DNA from: a virus
Length of the DNA: 47,848 nt
IMG/VR virus record: IMGVR_UViG_3300037557_000308
Location: 1 to 47,848 of that record
Direction: 5' to 3' (one strand)
Below, piece by piece: positions 29,531 through 37,625 of the stretch. The position numbers and the translations under genes are program-made. Within the stretch, counting starts at the first letter, position 1. Every line of letters begins with the position of its first letter. The notes beneath the pieces are model-generated. The model was given only the letters and a program-made list of their open reading frames with translations, made no database searches and was not told where the DNA came from.

Positions 29531-31821
29531 GTAACGGCACCAAAGTTGTCAAGCGTAATGGTTCTATTGAACTTCTTGATCTAGATAAAATGCATGTCAT
29601 GGTAGAGAAGGCATGTGATGGATTGTCGAATGTTTCTGCCAGTCAGGTAGAGATCCAATCTGGTATCCAATTTTTTGATGGCATCAGTACAGCAGAAATC
29701 CAAGAGATTCTTATTAGGTCTGCGAGTGACCTGATTGATCTTGATCACCCTAACTATCAATTTGTTGCTGCCCGTTTGCTTCTGTTCTCTGTCCGTAAGC
29801 AACTATATGGTTTGCTTGAGGACATCCCCCCACTAGAAGAACATATTCTTGATTGTATTGGGCGTGGTGTTTATGATACTACGGTTATCGACAAGTATAC
29901 TCATGAAGAACTTGTTACTCTCAACGGATATCTTGATCACGAACGTGACTATTTGTTTACGTTTGCCGGTCTTCGTCAGGTAGTTGATAAGTATCTGGTA
30001 CAGGACCGTAGTAATGGGAAAGTCTTTGAGACTCCCCAGCAAATGTATATGATGATTTCAGCAACGTTGTTTGCTAACTATAATAAGGATACTCGACTGT
30101 CATATGTCAAACGATACTACGACGCAATCTCCAAACACCGAATCAACATTCCAACCCCCGTCATGGCAGGAGTGCGAACACCACTTCGACAATTTGCTTC
30201 TTGTGTTCTTGTTGATATCGATGACACCCTCGATAGTATCTTTAGTTCTGATATGGCAATTGGCAAATACGTTGCACAAAGGGCGGGAATCGGTATCAAC
30301 GCGGGTGCAATCCGTGGCATCAACGCTAAAATCCGAGGCGGAGAGGTTCAACACACAGGTGTTATTCCCTTCCTCAAAAAGTTTGAGTCAACTGTACGAT
30401 GCTGCACACAAAACGGTGTCCGAGGTGGGTCAGCGACTGTCCACTTTCCAATCTGGCATCAAGAGATAGAGGACATTATTGTCCTAAAGAATAATAAAGG
30501 AACCGAAGACAACCGGGTAAGAAAACTTGACTACAGTATCCAATTCAGCAAACTCTTCTACGAACGTTTCATCAAAAACGAAACGATTTCCTTGTTCAGT
30601 CCGCATGATGTGCCTGGGCTCTTTGACGCTTTCGGTACTGATTCTTTTGACAGTCTTTATTGCCAGTACGAACAAGACGAGTCCATCCCCCGCACCACCA
30701 TCAGTGCACAGGGACTCATCCTCTCAATCCTAAAGGAAAGAGCAGAGACAGGTCGTATTTACATCATGAATATCGACCACTGTAACAGTCACTCCTCGTT
30801 CACTGACAAAGTGTCGATGAGCAACCTGTGTCAAGAGATCACTCTGCCTACAGATCCTATCGATCATATCGATGGAGAAGGTGAAATTGCCTTGTGCATC
30901 CTATCTGCTATCAACGTGGGTAAGGTCCGGTCTGACGATGAACTAGAAGACTTATGTGACTTGATTGTCCGTGGTCTAGATGAAATTATTGATTACCAGG
31001 AGTATCCTGTCAGAGCAGCAGAAATTAGTACAAAAGCACGTCGCTCACTTGGTGTTGGATTCATTGGTCTGGCACACTATCTTGCCAAACTTGGGTTCAA
31101 TTATGACAGTCAAGAGGCATGGGATGCAGTTCATTCTTTGACAGAATCGTTCCAGTATTACCTACTCAAAGCGTCAAACCAATTGGCATCAGAGAAGGGT
31201 GCTTGTGAGTATTTCTCTAGAACTAAATATGCTCAGGGACTCCTACCTATCGATCATTATAAAAAAGATGTTGACGAAATTTCTTGCTTAGATTTGCAGC
31301 ATGATTGGAATAGTCTTAGGGTATCTATCGCCGAACACGGATTACGGAACTCAACACTGTCCGCACAAATGCCTTCGGAGAGCAGTTCCGTTGTGTCAAA
31401 TGCCACCAACGGAATCGAACCACCCCGAGATTATTTGTCAATCAAAAAGAGCAAGAAAGGACCCCTAAAGCAGGTGGTTCCTCAGTATCAACGCCTGAAG
31501 AATCAGTATACTCTCCTCTGGGAGATGAAAAGTAACCGAGGTTACATCAATGTGGTTTCTGTTATGCAGAAATTCTTTGATCAAGCAATCTCTGGTAACT
31601 GGTCGTACAATCCCATTGACTATGACAACAACGAAGTCCCGGTGTCTGTCATGGCGAATGATCTCCTAACCACATACAAATATGGTTGGAAGACTTCTTA
31701 TTATCAAAATACAAATGACCTCAAGTCGGACGAGATGGAAGAACCGGCAGTAGATCTTGCAAGTTTAGTTGCTGAGATCCAAACTGAAGACGAAGAAACC
31801 TGTGAATCCTGTGCAATTTAG
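29527..31821 (+). CDS. nrdA: Ribonucleotide reductase large subunit NrdA
   Basis: This 764-residue class Ia large subunit contains QFASCVLVDIDDTLDSI and SNLCQEITLPT (N-x-C-x-E of the active site). It also has ALCILSAINVG and a C-terminal ETCESCAI with a CxxC that relays electrons from thioredoxin or glutaredoxin. It reduces ribonucleoside diphosphates to deoxy forms for phage DNA synthesis. ATG 29527 is used over the in-frame TTG at 29515 because it overlaps the primase stop and has a purine-rich GGAAAAGAG before it. The N-terminal residues KVVKRNGSIELLDLDK are an ATP-cone-like start. Confidence 0.96.
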   Translation: MSNGTKVVKRNGSIELLDLDKMHVMVEKACDGLSNVSASQVEIQSGIQFFDGISTAEIQEILIRSASDLIDLDHPNYQFVAARLLLFSVRKQLYGLLEDIPPLEEHILDCIGRGVYDTTVIDKYTHEELVTLNGYLDHERDYLFTFAGLRQVVDKYLVQDRSNGKVFETPQQMYMMISATLFANYNKDTRLSYVKRYYDAISKHRINIPTPVMAGVRTPLRQFASCVLVDIDDTLDSIFSSDMAIGKYVAQRAGIGINAGAIRGINAKIRGGEVQHTGVIPFLKKFESTVRCCTQNGVRGGSATVHFPIWHQEIEDIIVLKNNKGTEDNRVRKLDYSIQFSKLFYERFIKNETISLFSPHDVPGLFDAFGTDSFDSLYCQYEQDESIPRTTISAQGLILSILKERAETGRIYIMNIDHCNSHSSFTDKVSMSNLCQEITLPTDPIDHIDGEGEIALCILSAINVGKVRSDDELEDLCDLIVRGLDEIIDYQEYPVRAAEISTKARRSLGVGFIGLAHYLAKLGFNYDSQEAWDAVHSLTESFQYYLLKASNQLASEKGACEYFSRTKYAQGLLPIDHYKKDVDEISCLDLQHDWNSLRVSIAEHGLRNSTLSAQMPSESSSVVSNATNGIEPPRDYLSIKKSKKGPLKQVVPQYQRLKNQYTLLWEMKSNRGYINVVSVMQKFFDQAISGNWSYNPIDYDNNEVPVSVMANDLLTTYKYGWKTSYYQNTNDLKSDEMEEPAVDLASLVAEIQTEDEETCESCAI

Positions 31822-31843
31822 AAAAACTTCCACCGACAAAATT

Positions 31844-32989
31844 ATGTCTGTCAAAGGCATGACTGTGTTCAACGATACTCACGTGGACACTAAGACTCAA
31901 CCAATGTTTTTTGGAGCACCTTTGGGTGTTCAACGATACGACTCCTATAAGTATCCGGTCTTTGAAAAACTGACCAATCAGATGCTTGGATACTTCTGGC
32001 GTCCTGAAGAAGTGTCTCTTCAGAAGGACCGTGGAGACTATAAGACTCTGCGTCCTGAGCAGAAGCACATCTTTACATCTAACCTGAAGTATCAGATCCT
32101 TCTGGACTCTGTACAGGGTCGTGGTCCTGGTATGGCATTCTCTCCATACTGTGCTCTTCCTGAGTTGGAAGGTGCCATGAATGTGTGGCAGTTCATGGAG
32201 ATGATCCACTCACGTTCTTACACTTACATCATCAAGAACGTCTATCCAGATCCTGCTGAGGTCTTCGATACTATCCTGGATGATGAACGTATCCTGGCAC
32301 GTGCTAAGAGTGTCACCAAAGCGTATGATGACTTCCTGGAAGTAGCAAATGAGTGGGGCAGTGGCAACATGTGGACAGCAGACTATGCTGATTCACCTAC
32401 TGCTATGTACACTCGTAAGGAACTGAAGCGTCGTTTATATCTGGCAATACAGAACGTCAATATCCTTGAGGGTATTCGTTTCTATGTGTCTTTTGCTTGT
32501 TCATTTGCTTTTGGTGAACTGAAACTGATGGAAGGATCTGCCAAGATCATTTCTCTTATTGCACGAGATGAGAACCAGCACACTGTGCTGACTCAACAGA
32601 TCATCAAAGCATGGCAGAAGGGTGATGACCCTGAGATGGTAGACATCATCAAAGAAGAAGAGCAAACTGTCATTGATATGTTTTCTAATGCAGTGGCAGA
32701 AGAGAAGGAGTGGGCACAGTATCTGTTCAAGGATGGCAGCATGATTGGTCTCAACGACAAACTTCTTGTCAAGTATGTGGAGTGGATCGCTAACAAGCGT
32801 ATGCGAGCGATTGGTTTGACCCCTCTATATGACGCTCCAGTGCACAACAACCCACTTCCCTGGACCGAACACTGGATTTCTTCTAAAGGTCTTCAGGTTG
32901 CCCCACAGGAGACGGAGGTGGAGTCCTATGTCGTGGGTGGTATCAAGCAGGATGTTGAGAAGGATTCCTTTAGTGGGTTCCAACTGTGA
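31844..32989 (+). CDS. nrdB: Ribonucleotide reductase small subunit NrdB
   Basis: This 381-residue protein houses the diiron centre and tyrosyl radical. YQILLDSVQGRGP holds the Asp ligand, QFMEMIHSRSYTYI the Glu and His ligands with the radical Tyr, and EGIRFYVSFACSFAFGE with ARDENQH the remaining Glu and His ligands. The frame opens at 31769 inside nrdA, but MSVKGMTVFNDTHVD from ATG 31844 is chosen to avoid the overlap; ATG 31859 is also possible. It pairs with the adjacent NrdA. Confidence 0.95.
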   Translation: MSVKGMTVFNDTHVDTKTQPMFFGAPLGVQRYDSYKYPVFEKLTNQMLGYFWRPEEVSLQKDRGDYKTLRPEQKHIFTSNLKYQILLDSVQGRGPGMAFSPYCALPELEGAMNVWQFMEMIHSRSYTYIIKNVYPDPAEVFDTILDDERILARAKSVTKAYDDFLEVANEWGSGNMWTADYADSPTAMYTRKELKRRLYLAIQNVNILEGIRFYVSFACSFAFGELKLMEGSAKIISLIARDENQHTVLTQQIIKAWQKGDDPEMVDIIKEEEQTVIDMFSNAVAEEKEWAQYLFKDGSMIGLNDKLLVKYVEWIANKRMRAIGLTPLYDAPVHNNPLPWTEHWISSKGLQVAPQETEVESYVVGGIKQDVEKDSFSGFQL

Positions 32990-33147
32990 AAAGTTGGGAC
33001 AGGAGCAGTTGGAGAAAAGATTACGAACAGTATACAACTGATCCCGACGACATTCGTAGATTGCGGGAGGGTGCCAATAGTTTGGCACAGTCTTGGCATC
33101 TTCAAGCGATGTTTCACAAGTGGAAGAAGATCAAAGGTATCGAATGA
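32986..33147 (+). CDS. Small basic protein after nrdB (GTG start)
   Basis: The 53-residue product begins MKSWDRSSWRKDYEQY, is Trp/Lys/Arg-rich and ends QAMFHKWKKIKGIE. GTG 32986 overlaps the nrdB stop (GTGA), a coupling pattern seen elsewhere in this genome. Nothing about its function is recognisable. Confidence 0.45.
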   Translation: MKSWDRSSWRKDYEQYTTDPDDIRRLREGANSLAQSWHLQAMFHKWKKIKGIE

Positions 33148-33180
33148 CTGTTATAGATAGTGTAAGTGAAAGATTGTATG

Positions 33181-33516
33181 ATGAAGGTTCAGTCTGCTAA
33201 GGCAAAAGGTAGGAGACTACAGCAGTGGGTAAGAGACATGCTCATTGAAATGTTGGAAGTTCATCCTGAAGATGTTGAATCTAGATCTATGGGTGCAGGT
33301 GGTGAGGATATCATCATGGCACGTGCAGCTAGACAAAAGTTCCCCTTTAGTGTAGAATGCAAGAACACAGAGAAACTAAACGTCTGGGATGCGTACGACC
33401 AGGCATGTGCCAACTCTGGTGATTACGAACCAATTCTCTTTATAAAAAAGAATGGCAGACGACCTCTCGTTGTACTCGATGCGGAAAACTTTATTGGATC
33501 CCAGCGACATGAATGA
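33181..33516 (+). CDS. Small PD-(D/E)XK nuclease-like protein
   Basis: This 111-residue protein has MGAGGEDIIMARAAR with Glu/Asp, then FPFSVECKNTEKLNVWDAYD with E-C-K. The D...ExK arrangement with a following helix matches small PD-(D/E)XK nucleases similar to Holliday-junction resolvases or Vsr-like proteins. The basic N-terminus (KAKGRRLQQWVRDML) suits DNA binding. ATGs 33178 and 33181 are both possible, and GTG 33166 is less likely. It follows NrdB, so DNA processing or recombination in replication is plausible. Confidence 0.68.
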   Translation: MKVQSAKAKGRRLQQWVRDMLIEMLEVHPEDVESRSMGAGGEDIIMARAARQKFPFSVECKNTEKLNVWDAYDQACANSGDYEPILFIKKNGRRPLVVLDAENFIGSQRHE

Positions 33517-33745
33517 TTGGAGGTATTCTGAAGAACGTATGTTACTTCGTGCTGAAGTATTTCGTGCGTTATCTCATCACCTAAATGATCATTGCAGACT
33601 AGTCTATGAGTTCTGTCATGATTGGGTAAGTCAAGGTAACAAAACAACTATTGGAGTTGAGCAAAAATTCCAAGACTTCATTCGTAATCGTGCCGAAATT
33701 TTGTACACACTAACTCCCATTGAGGAACATGCAGAAAATTCTTAG
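33509..33745 (+). CDS. Small hypothetical protein (78 aa)
   Basis: The product begins MNDWRYSEERMLLRAEVFRA and is helical, with WVSQGNKTTIGVEQKFQDF further on. ATG 33509 overlaps the previous stop region; an in-frame ATG at 33452 would give a 65-base overlap and a longer N-terminus. The helical charged pattern (YSEERMLL) is common in cyanophage small proteins. No function known. Confidence 0.6.
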   Translation: MNDWRYSEERMLLRAEVFRALSHHLNDHCRLVYEFCHDWVSQGNKTTIGVEQKFQDFIRNRAEILYTLTPIEEHAENS

Positions 33746-33968
33746 CATCATGTCCATTTTTTCATTCGTAACTAGCGTCAGTGTAGTTGGCACTGCTGGT
33801 TATTTGTATGTAAATCAAGACAAAATCAAAGAAAACATCAAAGAACAGGTCACCAAAGGGGTTCAGGATGCTGTTGTAGGCCAATTCAACAAACCTGAGC
33901 TACCAAAAGCTACTGGTGAAGTCATTCCATCCATGCCTAAGGTCACTGGAGGAGCTCTTCCACTCTAA
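33729..33968 (+). CDS. Small membrane-anchored or exported protein (79 aa)
   Basis: The product begins MQKILSIMSIFSFVTSVSVV, a hydrophobic N-terminal helix that could be an uncleaved signal anchor. It then has NQDKIKENIKEQVTKGVQDAVV and a Pro-rich tail. ATG 33729 is chosen over the upstream TTG 33720. A CTAAATA late motif overlaps its stop. Function unknown. Confidence 0.62.
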   Translation: MQKILSIMSIFSFVTSVSVVGTAGYLYVNQDKIKENIKEQVTKGVQDAVVGQFNKPELPKATGEVIPSMPKVTGGALPL

Positions 33969-33971
33969 ATA
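33965..33971 (+). promoter_or_regulatory. Late promoter motif CTAAATA
   Basis: CTAAATA lies 22 bases before ATG 33993 and overlaps the previous stop. It matches the other late motifs in the window. Confidence 0.62.
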
Positions 33972-33992
33972 TGTCCAGATACATACTAGCGT

Positions 33993-34457
33993 ATGACGGA
34001 CAAAGTATCATCTTCTCCTCTACCTAAAGAAGATCCTAAGAAGAAAGGTATTCTGGGAAAGATAAAGGCAGCAGCAGACGACAAAGAAGAACAACTTGAC
34101 ATTCTGTCTACCTTTGTTCGACTCGGCATTCTTATTTGGAGTGGTGGAATCCTGACGTTAGCCTATATTCAGTTGCCACCTGTACTTGGTATTCCTGAGC
34201 AGAAGCTAGATCCAACTTTTATCGCCAGTGTTTTTACTGGGGTCTTAGCTACGTTCGGTGTTCAGGCAGCAAAGAAAGGTGGTAATGGTAACGGTGCCGC
34301 AAATGGTGGTGGTATTACCAAAGAACAGATGGAAAGATTGATTGAGAAAGCAACACAAACTGCACCTGCACAAATCATTCGTGTTGAACAAGCACCATTG
34401 ACTATCACAACTACTGCCTCTGGAGAACCACCAGTGGTACCTCCTACAAAGTCATGA
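33993..34457 (+). CDS. Two-helix membrane protein, holin-like candidate
   Basis: This 154-residue protein has two hydrophobic segments, at about residues 42-62 (TFVRLGILIWSGGILTLAYI) and 76-92 (FIASVFTGVLATFGVQA). A Gly/Asn-rich, then acidic/Pro-rich tail follows. Two membrane helices with a polar tail fits a class II holin-like shape, but membrane virion proteins look similar. It starts after a late promoter motif. A small membrane gene overlaps its stop (ATGA). Lysis is a guess, not established. Confidence 0.6.
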   Translation: MTDKVSSSPLPKEDPKKKGILGKIKAAADDKEEQLDILSTFVRLGILIWSGGILTLAYIQLPPVLGIPEQKLDPTFIASVFTGVLATFGVQAAKKGGNGNGAANGGGITKEQMERLIEKATQTAPAQIIRVEQAPLTITTTASGEPPVVPPTKS

Positions 34458-34585
34458 TTTTTTCTGATGTCTTACTGTGGGTATCCATTCCATTTGTTCT
34501 CTCCACTATATTTTTTGGACTCTATAGGGGAGAACATTTTTATTATGAAAGTAAAGACTATGATGGTAATGGAACAGCACACTAA
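34454..34585 (+). CDS. 43-residue membrane protein
   Basis: The product starts MIFSDVLLWVSIPFVLSTIF, with one hydrophobic helix, and ends HFYYESKDYDGNGTAH. The YYESKDYDGNGTAH ending appears conserved in cyanophages. ATG 34454 overlaps the previous stop by four bases. The next gene overlaps its 3' end by 17 bases. Function unknown; it is probably co-translated with the two-helix protein. Confidence 0.6.
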   Translation: MIFSDVLLWVSIPFVLSTIFFGLYRGEHFYYESKDYDGNGTAH

Positions 34586-34724
34586 GAAAGAAGTGCAAGA
34601 AATGATTGATGCTGCCATGGCAAAGCATAATCGTAATGCTTCTGCTATTAGTATTGTACTTGGTTCAATAGCTCTTATTGGTTATGCTGATGGGATGCTT
34701 CGCATTATCGAGAAACTAAAATGA
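34569..34724 (+). CDS. 51-residue membrane-associated protein
   Basis: The product begins MEQHTKKEVQEMIDAAMAKH and ends in a hydrophobic helix (ISIVLGSIALIGYADGML). ATG 34569 is chosen because the in-frame upstream frame lies in the previous gene; other ATGs exist at 34545 and 34560. Its stop overlaps the next ATG by ATGA. Likely a peripheral or tail-anchored membrane protein of unknown role. Confidence 0.55.
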   Translation: MEQHTKKEVQEMIDAAMAKHNRNASAISIVLGSIALIGYADGMLRIIEKLK

Positions 34725-35176
34725 AAGTTGGAATGATTGGTCTAGGGCGTAGAGGTGAGGGAATGTCTCGCCGTATGCTCAAAGCAGACATTGAAGTTTG
34801 GGGGTATAGTAAAGACTATGAAAAATCCTCTGAGCAATATGATACTGGATATGTGAGTGGTGTTACTACTTCATTAGAAATTTTGGTTGATAGAGTGAAG
34901 AGTGATACTAATCAGCATGTACGTGTAGGAAAACTTCCTGGTATATTTCAACTGGCAATTCCGGAAGAGAAGGTAGACGACACACTTGATGAGTTGCTGC
35001 CATTACTTGAGGAGGGTGATATCATTATTGATTACAGTAGTGATGATGTAGAGAAATGCATCGAACTAGAAAAATATTGTTCTAAGTTAGGTGTCTCTTA
35101 TCTTTTTGGTGGAGTGTATGGTGCAACTTATGCTGTTGCTACTTGCTCCAAAATTTTTGAATCGTTATCTCGATGA
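34721..35176 (+). CDS. Truncated 6-phosphogluconate dehydrogenase-like Rossmann protein
   Basis: This 151-residue protein matches the N-terminal NAD(P)-binding domain of the Gnd/YqeC family: MKVGMIGLGRRGEGMSRRML (1-20), then PEEKVDDTLDEL and GDIIIDYSSDD. The Rossmann GxGxxG is present (GLGRRG). The family continues for another 150 or more residues with a helical catalytic domain; that part is absent here. The typical catalytic GGxxG-type loop is altered to SYLFGGVYG. It is either a stripped-down NAD(P) binder or a remnant of gnd, which cyanophages sometimes carry in full to redirect host pentose phosphate metabolism. Confidence 0.72.
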   Translation: MKVGMIGLGRRGEGMSRRMLKADIEVWGYSKDYEKSSEQYDTGYVSGVTTSLEILVDRVKSDTNQHVRVGKLPGIFQLAIPEEKVDDTLDELLPLLEEGDIIIDYSSDDVEKCIELEKYCSKLGVSYLFGGVYGATYAVATCSKIFESLSR

Positions 35177-35379
35177 TGTGTACTGAAACCCAAGCATATA
35201 AATTTGCACTCTCATCGTTTGCTAGAATGTATGGAGTTAGGAATACTCAATCAAATGAAAGTATCCATAAATTCTGTCGTTATTGGGCAAAGTCTGGGAA
35301 ACCTGCGCCTACAGGCAATCTTACGAAAGTTGATTTCTACTTTAGAGATCATTGGGAAATCTGGGGAGGACACCTATGA
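35173..35379 (+). CDS. Small hypothetical protein (68 aa)
   Basis: The product begins MMCTETQAYKFALSSFARMY and ends NLTKVDFYFRDHWEIWGGHL. The TQAYKFALSSFARMYGV pattern is helical with no membrane segment. ATG 35173 overlaps the previous stop and the gene overlaps the next by four bases. No function recognised. Confidence 0.55.
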   Translation: MMCTETQAYKFALSSFARMYGVRNTQSNESIHKFCRYWAKSGKPAPTGNLTKVDFYFRDHWEIWGGHL

Positions 35380-35549
35380 CCCACATCGCACTCAAGGCAG
35401 CACACATTGCTGCTGCCACACTCAATAATCCTTTTGGAATTGGAACACTAAGTCTTGCATTAGTTTTTGTGCCTATTATTGGTATGCATTACGTTCACAA
35501 ATATGGGTGGCAACACTGGGCACCTTTTGATAATGAATCTCGTACTTAG
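35376..35549 (+). CDS. 57-residue membrane protein
   Basis: The product begins MTHIALKAAHIAAATLNNPF, with a hydrophobic helix (IGTLSLALVFVPIIGMHYVH), and ends GWQHWAPFDNESRT. ATG 35376 makes the ATGA overlap with the previous stop and is preferred over an upstream in-frame ATG at 35352 inside that gene. Function unknown. Confidence 0.55.
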   Translation: MTHIALKAAHIAAATLNNPFGIGTLSLALVFVPIIGMHYVHKYGWQHWAPFDNESRT

Positions 35550-35709
35550 ACCTCTTGATAATCCAGATGATCCTGTATGGTCAGTGATCATTATGGTAAT
35601 ACTTGCTCTTGCTATGGCACTTTATAGTATTCTATACGTATTAGGAACAGATGGTAGAGAAGAACGTTCAAACCAAGAACCCCCCAAGCAGGAAGACCCT
35701 ATGGTGTAG
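35533..35709 (+). CDS. 58-residue membrane protein
   Basis: The product begins MNLVLRPLDNPDDPVWSVII and has one helix (MVILALAMALYSILYVL) followed by a charged, Pro-rich tail. ATG 35533 is preferred over 35467, which would lie inside the previous gene. It overlaps the end of that gene by 17 bases. Function unknown. Confidence 0.55.
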   Translation: MNLVLRPLDNPDDPVWSVIIMVILALAMALYSILYVLGTDGREERSNQEPPKQEDPMV

Positions 35710-35806
35710 GAGTGCTGTTTGTGGATCTATTGGTTTTATCCCAGACTCTGAATATAGAGGCGACAAATGTGAACTAACTTGCAATATTGAACATGGACCC
35801 CATTGA
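35651..35806 (+). CDS. 51-residue Cys-rich small protein (tentative)
   Basis: The frame starts MVEKNVQTKNPPSRKTLWCR and carries four cysteines (C19, C24, C40, C44), with SAVCGSIGFIPDSEYRGDKC in the middle. It overlaps the previous gene by 59 bases and the next start by 14. The spaced Cys residues make a small zinc or disulfide fold plausible, but the large overlap makes it uncertain. Confidence 0.4.
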   Translation: MVEKNVQTKNPPSRKTLWCRSAVCGSIGFIPDSEYRGDKCELTCNIEHGPH

Positions 35807-36560
35807 TATTAGAATGAATCCTATTAGGGTTCGTAAGTTAGATATACCTGACGTAAATACAATATTTGAGAGAAACTTACGTGCACCAGAAGTTCTGTCA
35901 GTAGAACCACCTGTAAGTGTAATGATTGGTAGTCCAGTTGTAAACTTACCTGGTTGTGTAGAAGCACATATTGATGATGACAACCAACAGAACTTACCTG
36001 ATGATGATCCTAGGGGTGTAAGAATATTTTGTGATGCAGGCACTCCATCTTTTGATCCTATAGATTATAATGCGGAAGACTTAGATTTTGAGACTAACCA
36101 AAAAATTCCTCCTGTTCAAGCACCAGAACCACCAACGACTCCTGAAACTAACGCACCAAAGATTCCTAAGTGCCCTACAGAAGCACAAGAGTTGAAAGAA
36201 CCTGTAGGTACTTTGGTTGATGGCGGCACTAAAAAAATTACTGAGTATAGGTTGGTCGGACAGGAGTGCATACCTGTCAAAGTTGGTTTAGATATTCCAG
36301 ATCAAATAGTCAAAGCAATACCTACCGCAGGATCAATTACTACTACTGCTTCCATTGCTATAGTTGCTACTACGTCAGCATTGTTAGCAAAACCTTTGGC
36401 AGACTTGGTATTGAAGGTAGTCAAACCAACAGTCAAGAAAGTTATCAAAAAAATTGCTGCTATAAGAAAGAAGAAAGTTATCGTTGAGTCTCTACAGGAC
36501 CGCCGAGATCAGCAGCGGATCCGCTCACACGCGATTCGGAAACTGAAGGGGAAGGAATAG
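35793..36560 (+). CDS. Proline-rich membrane-anchored hypothetical protein
   Basis: This 255-residue protein starts at ATG 35793, with MDPIDIRMNPIRVRKLDIPD. It has an extended Pro/Asp-rich region (about 105-150) with two nearby Cys, a hydrophobic segment at about 185-210 (IVATTSALLAKPLADLVLKV), and a Lys/Arg-rich tail (KKVIKKIAAIRKKK). No signal peptide is seen. A charged tail following a membrane segment suggests a virion or membrane-associated role. Its last 83 bases overlap the 3' end of the opposite-strand gene. Confidence 0.62.
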   Translation: MDPIDIRMNPIRVRKLDIPDVNTIFERNLRAPEVLSVEPPVSVMIGSPVVNLPGCVEAHIDDDNQQNLPDDDPRGVRIFCDAGTPSFDPIDYNAEDLDFETNQKIPPVQAPEPPTTPETNAPKIPKCPTEAQELKEPVGTLVDGGTKKITEYRLVGQECIPVKVGLDIPDQIVKAIPTAGSITTTASIAIVATTSALLAKPLADLVLKVVKPTVKKVIKKIAAIRKKKVIVESLQDRRDQQRIRSHAIRKLKGKE

Positions 36561-37347
36561 AGTGACGGTGTGGTGAGATATAGTTTTTATTCATGACTAC
36601 AACGTCAGAACATATTTTAGCATATTCACTTTTGGGGTGGAAAAAGATTCCAGATTTTATCAGTTCCCCACAATTTTTCAATCTTGCAATTTCAAAGTCT
36701 AATCTTTTATTAGCAATATGCTGTGCTTGTAATTCTATTTGGGTTTCTGCTGCTTTCTTACATTGATCTTGTAGTTGTCTGTCCATTGGTCTAGACCAAG
36801 TGGCACTGAAACCAAGGGATATATTACTATTATTTTTCTGTCCTGTTCTCGTCGGAACGTAATATAAAATCGAGCCCGGGTTATCAGGAGCACCATCATC
36901 GTCGAGATCTCGCATGTCATACACGGGATCATCAAATGTTGATTCGTATGGGTGTGTTTGGGATAGTGATCCCGTAACGAATGGGGTTATATTCATAGTG
37001 GGACCTTGACACTGGATTCCCCCACCATAAGTATTAGTTATGTATGGACCTTGAAGGACCTGGATCGCCTGATTAGTCACCGAGCCTGAACTATTAGCAA
37101 TCGGATTTGCAGTAGCACTTACCCCACCAACATCTGTGTTGGCGAGGGCAGGTGTTATATTACCTAAACCAAGAACTACTGCGAGAAAATACTTGTAGTA
37201 TCTGTGACTGAGTTTATGGTTGTGGTTCTTTGTATAATCGTCTGTGTTGCCATGCCTGGACCTGAGTAGTGTTCCGTGAACTGGAACGCTGCTCCTGGAG
37301 TTGTCAATGTCCAGTCGGGTTTCTTGTCTAGGTCTAGTCCTGTCCAT
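36478..37347 (-). CDS. Exported minus-strand protein with unclear start
   Basis: The frame is open from ATG 37347 to a stop at 36478. The first 50 residues lie inside the preceding minus-strand gene in another frame and look non-biological. A signal-peptide-like sequence (RYYKYFLAVVLGLGNITPALA) begins near 37203 but has no ATG, GTG or TTG before it. The mature part includes GGGIQCQGPTMNITPFVTGS and a late KICSDVVVMNKNYISP region with paired cysteines. The start codon may have been lost, or the product may be made by -1 frameshifting from the upstream gene. Function unknown. Confidence 0.55.
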   Translation of the reverse strand: MDRTRPRQETRLDIDNSRSSVPVHGTLLRSRHGNTDDYTKNHNHKLSHRYYKYFLAVVLGLGNITPALANTDVGGVSATANPIANSSGSVTNQAIQVLQGPYITNTYGGGIQCQGPTMNITPFVTGSLSQTHPYESTFDDPVYDMRDLDDDGAPDNPGSILYYVPTRTGQKNNSNISLGFSATWSRPMDRQLQDQCKKAAETQIELQAQHIANKRLDFEIARLKNCGELIKSGIFFHPKSEYAKICSDVVVMNKNYISPHRHSIPSPSVSESRVSGSAADLGGPVETQR

Positions 37348-37622
37348 GTTGATGTCACGCCATTCAAAGTGTTGCTAGGGGTTGAACCAGAATCTGGTGA
37401 GATACTGGTTCCATTATGTTGCACATTATTTCCTGTCACGCTATAGGTCCAACCTGTAGCATAATCAATGCTATTGATGGTCTCTGTTACACTAGAAGTT
37501 GTTTCTGTGTGGCTCGTCATCGAGCCCTGTGTGAAGTTTGGTACCACAGGAACAGATTTTGCAATCCTTGCAGTCGCAAGGACAGTTGCAATTGCAACCA
37601 GAGCAAGTGATAGTTTGTTCAT
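37176..37622 (-). CDS. Exported Thr/Ser-rich protein
   Basis: This 148-residue minus-strand protein has a signal peptide (MNKLSLALVAIATVLATARI, cut probably near residue 23). The mature part is Thr/Ser/Asn-rich (TETTSSVTETINSIDYATGW) with polar beta character and no Cys. It lies three bases after the previous minus-strand gene. Similarity in style suggests a set of exported or surface proteins. Function unknown. Confidence 0.7.
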   Translation of the reverse strand: MNKLSLALVAIATVLATARIAKSVPVVPNFTQGSMTSHTETTSSVTETINSIDYATGWTYSVTGNNVQHNGTSISPDSGSTPSNTLNGVTSTWTGLDLDKKPDWTLTTPGAAFQFTEHYSGPGMATQTIIQRTTTINSVTDTTSIFSQ

Positions 37623-37625
37623 AAC

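Noticed and set aside
30071-30469. A 132-residue plus-strand frame inside nrdA
   Set aside because: It lies entirely within nrdA in another frame, has no start signal and no recognisable protein features.
31769-31843. N-terminal extension of NrdB into nrdA
   Set aside because: The stretch is Lys-rich and unlike NrdB starts, and would cause a 53-base overlap; ATG 31844 gives a normal N-terminus.
37176-37203. Programmed -1 frameshift site in the minus-strand genes
   Set aside because: The overlap fits a -1 shift in frame, but no X XXY YYZ slippery heptamer with correct phase was found, so it is listed only as a possibility in the findings.
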